A DNA stretch of 7,930 bases from Dehalococcoidales bacterium (GTDB taxonomy: Bacteria > Chloroflexota > Dehalococcoidia > Dehalococcoidales > UBA3254). A model generated the notes under the pieces. The model saw nothing but the letters and a program-made list of their open reading frames with translations. It did not search any database and was not told the origin of the DNA. Both the position numbers and the translations under genes were made by a program. Shown here piece after piece: positions 5,191 through 7,930 of this stretch. Location of the stretch: assembly GCA_028718465.1 (NCBI GenBank), contig JAQULX010000118.1, positions 1 to 7,930 on the forward strand, given 5' to 3'. Numbering within the stretch: position 1 is the first letter of the stretch; every line of letters begins with the position of its first letter.

Positions 5191-6519
5191 TATAAACCCT
5201 TGGCCAATCCAGTAGTGGCTATTATCGGTCGGCAAAACGCAGGTAAATCTACTTTGCTGAACCGTATTGCCGGTAAACCGGTAGCTATTGTTGAGGACTT
5301 TCCCGGCACAACCCGGGACCGCATTTTTGCGGATGCTTCCTGGAACGGGGTAAACTTTACCCTGGTTGATACCGGAGGTCTGGAATTCCAGGATGAGTCC
5401 ACGGTGGCCAAAGGCGTGCGAAAGCAAGCCGAGCTGGCCATCACTGAAGCGGATATGGTCCTTTTCCTGACAGATGCCCGGGATGGATTGAATCCCCTGG
5501 ACGAAGATATCGCCGCTATCCTGCGCCGGACGGATAAACCGGTCATTCTGGCCGTCAATAAGGTGGACAGCCAGAAACAGGAAGCTGAAGCCGCTGAGTT
5601 CCATAAGCTGGGGTTTGCGGACTCCTTTATGATTAGCGGCTATCACGGGCGGGGCGTCGCCGATCTTCTGGACAAAATGGTGAGCCTTTTGCCGCCCCGT
5701 CCCCCCTCCGAGGAGACCGGTACAAAAGGACTGGGGGTGGCGATCGTGGGGAGGCCCCATGTCGGTAAGTCGCTGTTATTAAACCGCCTCCTGGGAAAGG
5801 AGCGTAGCATTGTAGGCAGCGAGCCGGGAACTACCCGGGACGCTATAGATACTCCCCTTGACTTTGGTGGGCAAAATGTGGTACTTATTGATACTGCCGG
5901 AATAAGACGGCGGGGCAAAGTTGAGAAGGGGATCGAGTGGTACAGCGTAATCCGGGCTATGCGGGCTATCGATCGAGCTGATATCACTCTGCTGGTGGTA
6001 GATGCAACAGAACCCCTGACAGCCCAGGATACCCATATCGCTGGTTATGTCGATAAAGCCGGTAGAGGTATTATCGTACTGGTGAATAAATGGGACCTGG
6101 GTATTGACAAAAATAAAACAGTCTATGATGATTATATTAAGAGCAAGTTAAAATTTGCACCTTATGCTCCAATATTGTATATTTCAGCTAAAACAGGACA
6201 GGGGATAAACAAAGTTATGCCTTTAGTCCTTCAAGTGCAGCAAGAAAGATCGATGAAGATTCCGGACGCTGAAATAAGCGACCTTATAGAACAGGCTGTG
6301 GGAGGTCATGTTCGCCCACACAAAGGCAAGACCACCCTCGAACTGTACTCCGCTGAACAAAGCGGCATCAATCCTCCCACCTTCCGTATTCTGGTCAATG
6401 ACGCGAAGTTGATACATTTTTCCTATGAACGTTACCTGGAAAACAAGTTGCGGAAAATCTATAGTTTCAAGGGTACTCCTATCCGCCTGGTCTTCAAATC
6501 AAGAGGGGGAAAATCGTGA
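5188..6519 (+). CDS. der: Ribosome-assembly GTPase Der (EngA)
   Basis: Der is an essential GTPase with two tandem G domains that acts in maturation of the 50S ribosomal subunit. The 443 residues match the family length. G domain 1 shows the P-loop GRQNAGKS (14-21), DTGG (61-64) and NKVD (124-127). G domain 2 shows GRPHVGKS (188-195), DTAGIRRRGKVEKGIEWYSV (235-254) and NKWD (300-303). A KH-like domain follows (about 355-440). Both P-loops differ from the common GRPNVGKS, but the GKS core is intact. GTG 5188 has no usable spacing to a ribosome site; TTG 5200 lies nine bases after AAAGGTG and would give MANPVVAIIGR, so the true start may be 5200. It follows argF by 37 bases and overlaps plsY by four. 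Roughly 6100-6200 is markedly AT-rich compared with the rest of the gene. Confidence 0.96.
   Translation: MYKPLANPVVAIIGRQNAGKSTLLNRIAGKPVAIVEDFPGTTRDRIFADASWNGVNFTLVDTGGLEFQDESTVAKGVRKQAELAITEADMVLFLTDARDGLNPLDEDIAAILRRTDKPVILAVNKVDSQKQEAEAAEFHKLGFADSFMISGYHGRGVADLLDKMVSLLPPRPPSEETGTKGLGVAIVGRPHVGKSLLLNRLLGKERSIVGSEPGTTRDAIDTPLDFGGQNVVLIDTAGIRRRGKVEKGIEWYSVIRAMRAIDRADITLLVVDATEPLTAQDTHIAGYVDKAGRGIIVLVNKWDLGIDKNKTVYDDYIKSKLKFAPYAPILYISAKTGQGINKVMPLVLQVQQERSMKIPDAEISDLIEQAVGGHVRPHKGKTTLELYSAEQSGINPPTFRILVNDAKLIHFSYERYLENKLRKIYSFKGTPIRLVFKSRGGKS
6502..6509 (+). promoter_or_regulatory. Ribosome-binding site of plsY inside der
   Basis: AGAGGGGG ends six bases before the GTG at 6516. The GTGA overlap (der stop TGA 6517-6519, plsY start GTG 6516-6518) implies translational coupling. 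Confidence 0.7.
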
Positions 6520-7202
6520 TTATCGCGAAACTTTTATACGTATTAATGCTGGGCTATCTCCTGGGATCTATTCCCGTTGGACTGCTGGTCAGCCGGTTTC
6601 ATTCCAGGGTAGACATCACCAAATATGGCAGCGGAAAGACCGGTACCACCAACGTATTAAGAACAGCCGGGCGCAAAGCCGCCGTCATAGCCCTCGGTGG
6701 GGATATGTTGAAGGGTATTCTGCCTGTGGTTCTGGCTGGTTTTATCTTCGGCAATGATTTGCTGGTAATCGGCAACATCGCCATCGGTACCCTGGTTGCC
6801 CAGGTAGCAGCCGCGCTGGCCGCGGTCGCCGGACACAACTGGTCAATTTTCCTTCAATTCAAAGGCGGCAGAGGTGTAGCTACGTTTTTCGGGGGGCTGA
6901 TGGCTCTCTGTCCTCCGGCTGCCCTGATAGGGGGAGAAGTCCTCTTTGTCAGCGCCGGCATTACCAGGTATGCTTCCTTCGGCTCCATTCTCGGCGTAAT
7001 CGCCACCTATGTTATCCTGGTGCCCCTCACCCTGATCTATCAATTCCCCCTGGAATACCTGTTTTACGCGCTCATCGGCGGGATGGTGATAATCGTCATG
7101 CACCGCGACAACATCATCCGTCTGATAACCGGTACTGAACGCAAGTTAGGCCAGAAAGCCGACAAAATCGATCGACCATCTTCCACAGATACCGGGTTAT
7201 AA
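6516..7202 (+). CDS. plsY: Acyl-phosphate:glycerol-3-phosphate acyltransferase PlsY
   Basis: PlsY is a multi-pass inner-membrane enzyme that moves an acyl group from acyl phosphate (made by PlsX) to position 1 of glycerol 3-phosphate, giving lysophosphatidate, the first step of phospholipid synthesis. The 228 residues fit the family (about 200-230). Visible motifs in order: LLGSIPVGLLVSR (15-27), DITKYGSGKTGTTNVLRT (33-50), the GDMLKG loop (62-67), GHNWSIFLQFKGGRGVAT (106-123), and the C-terminal HRDNIIRLITGTERKLGQK (196-214). About five to seven hydrophobic segments lie between them. The usual GSGNxGATN loop reads GSGKTGTTN, a variant in the first glycine-rich loop. The start is GTG in a GTGA overlap with der, and the next gene, gpsA, starts three bases after its stop. 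Its product uses the glycerol 3-phosphate that GpsA makes. The extra polar tail (about 215-228) is not conserved in the family. Confidence 0.96.
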   Translation: MIIAKLLYVLMLGYLLGSIPVGLLVSRFHSRVDITKYGSGKTGTTNVLRTAGRKAAVIALGGDMLKGILPVVLAGFIFGNDLLVIGNIAIGTLVAQVAAALAAVAGHNWSIFLQFKGGRGVATFFGGLMALCPPAALIGGEVLFVSAGITRYASFGSILGVIATYVILVPLTLIYQFPLEYLFYALIGGMVIIVMHRDNIIRLITGTERKLGQKADKIDRPSSTDTGL

Positions 7203-7205
7203 TTC

Positions 7206-7930
7206 ATGCCCAAAGTCACTATCATCGGCACGACGTCCTGGGGAATAACGCTGGCAGCTATCCTGGCCCGCAAAGGTTTAAAAGTCGGGGTCCTGGCCCG
7301 GACCGACAAAGAAGCCTCAAACCTGAAAAGCCCTGAATTTAAACTTAATGGCTTCGCCCTCGATGGTTTTTCCGCTAACCTGGATGTCACCGACGATCCC
7401 AAACAGGCTGTGACAGAATCCAGAGCCGTCATACTGGCTGTTCCCTCCCAGACCATGCGCCAGAATATCCGGGTAATCCGGAAGCATCTTAACAAATCGG
7501 TACTGATCGCCAGCGCAGCCAAGGGATTGGAAATCGGCACTAACCGCCGCATGTCCCAGGTGATCAAGGAGGAGACCTCTTCCAAATTCCATTCCAATAT
7601 CTGCGTGCTGTCCGGGCCTAACCTGGCTCGGGAAATACTCATGGGGCTGCCGGCAGCCGCCATCGCCGCGGCCGAGAACGCTAATACCAGTCGAGTTATG
7701 CAAAGGCTGATGACCACCCCTGCTTACTGCGTATTTACTCACACCGATGTCATTGGGGTTGAGCTGGGCGGGGCGCTGAAAAATATTATCGCTTTAGGGG
7801 CCGGCATGGCCGATGGACTGGCGTACGGCGATAATGCCAAGGCTGCCTGCATGACCCGGGGGCTGACCGAGGTTTCCGCACTGGGGGTAGCCCTGGGAGC
7901 AAACCCGCTGACTTTGTCCGGTCTGGCCGG
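7206..7930 (+). CDS. gpsA: NAD(P)-dependent glycerol-3-phosphate dehydrogenase, 3' end beyond window
   Basis: GpsA reduces dihydroxyacetone phosphate to sn-glycerol 3-phosphate in the cytosol, the substrate of PlsY. The window holds 241 residues of a family usually about 330 long; no stop is reached. The Rossmann start IIGTTSWGITLA (6-17) differs from the usual GAGSWG: the second glycine of GxGxxG is Thr10. Further motifs are LAVPSQTMR (77-85), SAAKGLE (103-109) with Lys106, SGPNLAREI (136-144) and the catalytic region ELGGALKNIIALGAGMADGL (186-205) with Lys192, then GDNAKAACMTRGLTE (208-222). The ATG at 7206 lies three bases after the plsY stop and has no clear Shine-Dalgarno, so it probably depends on ribosomes leaving plsY. 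The identification is firm. Confidence 0.96.
   Translation, partial: MPKVTIIGTTSWGITLAAILARKGLKVGVLARTDKEASNLKSPEFKLNGFALDGFSANLDVTDDPKQAVTESRAVILAVPSQTMRQNIRVIRKHLNKSVLIASAAKGLEIGTNRRMSQVIKEETSSKFHSNICVLSGPNLAREILMGLPAAAIAAAENANTSRVMQRLMTTPAYCVFTHTDVIGVELGGALKNIIALGAGMADGLAYGDNAKAACMTRGLTEVSALGVALGANPLTLSGLA

Noticed and set aside
4984..5760. Leftward open frame of 258 codons across the argF-der junction
   Set aside because: Antisense to two firmly identified genes; no motif and no ribosome site recognised.
7198..7203. TATAAT just before gpsA
   Set aside because: It ends two bases before the ATG, so a transcript from it would lack the gpsA start; it is formed by the plsY stop context.
7064..7717. 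Leftward open frame of 217 codons across plsY and gpsA
   Set aside because: Antisense shadow of two conserved genes.

Overview
The window looks like chromosomal DNA of a bacterium. The best guess is Chloroflexota, probably Dehalococcoidia. This is inferred from the compact der-plsY-gpsA run, the wording of the PlsY and GpsA motifs (for example GSGKTGTTNVLRTAG and GTTSWG), frequent GTG/TTG starts, and a TRAP-type substrate-binding lipoprotein next to a NarL-type two-component system. No search was possible, so the taxonomic call is tentative. No tRNA, rRNA, CRISPR array, insertion sequence or phage gene was seen.

Left part (1-3744): a TRAP-type (DctP-like) solute-binding lipoprotein runs leftward off the edge. 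It diverges from an operon encoding a membrane histidine kinase (extracytoplasmic Cache-like sensor, HAMP, GAF, HisKA_3, HATPase) and its overlapping NarL/FixJ-family response regulator. The 435-bp divergent intergenic region is the most interesting part of the window. It holds three tandem elements at an exact 22-bp period (two with a perfect CATCCGGATG palindrome), which abut the -35 box of a good leftward promoter. Their centres fall near -41, -63 and -85, as expected of activator sites. A separate 14-nt-arm inverted repeat lies upstream of a second -10 box just before the kinase gene. The simplest model is that the kinase senses a small molecule outside the cell and the regulator controls the adjacent uptake gene.

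Middle (3745-4208): 464 bp without a convincing gene. It carries a GC-rich block full of nested inverted repeats, then an AT-rich argF promoter with an extended -10 embedded in a perfect 14-bp palindrome.

Right part (4209-7930): argF (ornithine carbamoyltransferase), der (two-domain ribosome-assembly GTPase), plsY (acyl-phosphate:glycerol-3-phosphate acyltransferase) and the start of gpsA (glycerol-3-phosphate dehydrogenase), all rightward with gaps of 37, -4 and 3 nt. GpsA makes the glycerol 3-phosphate that PlsY acylates, so the last two genes form the entry to phospholipid synthesis. The argF-der junction contains two mutually exclusive small hairpins around the der ribosome-binding site.
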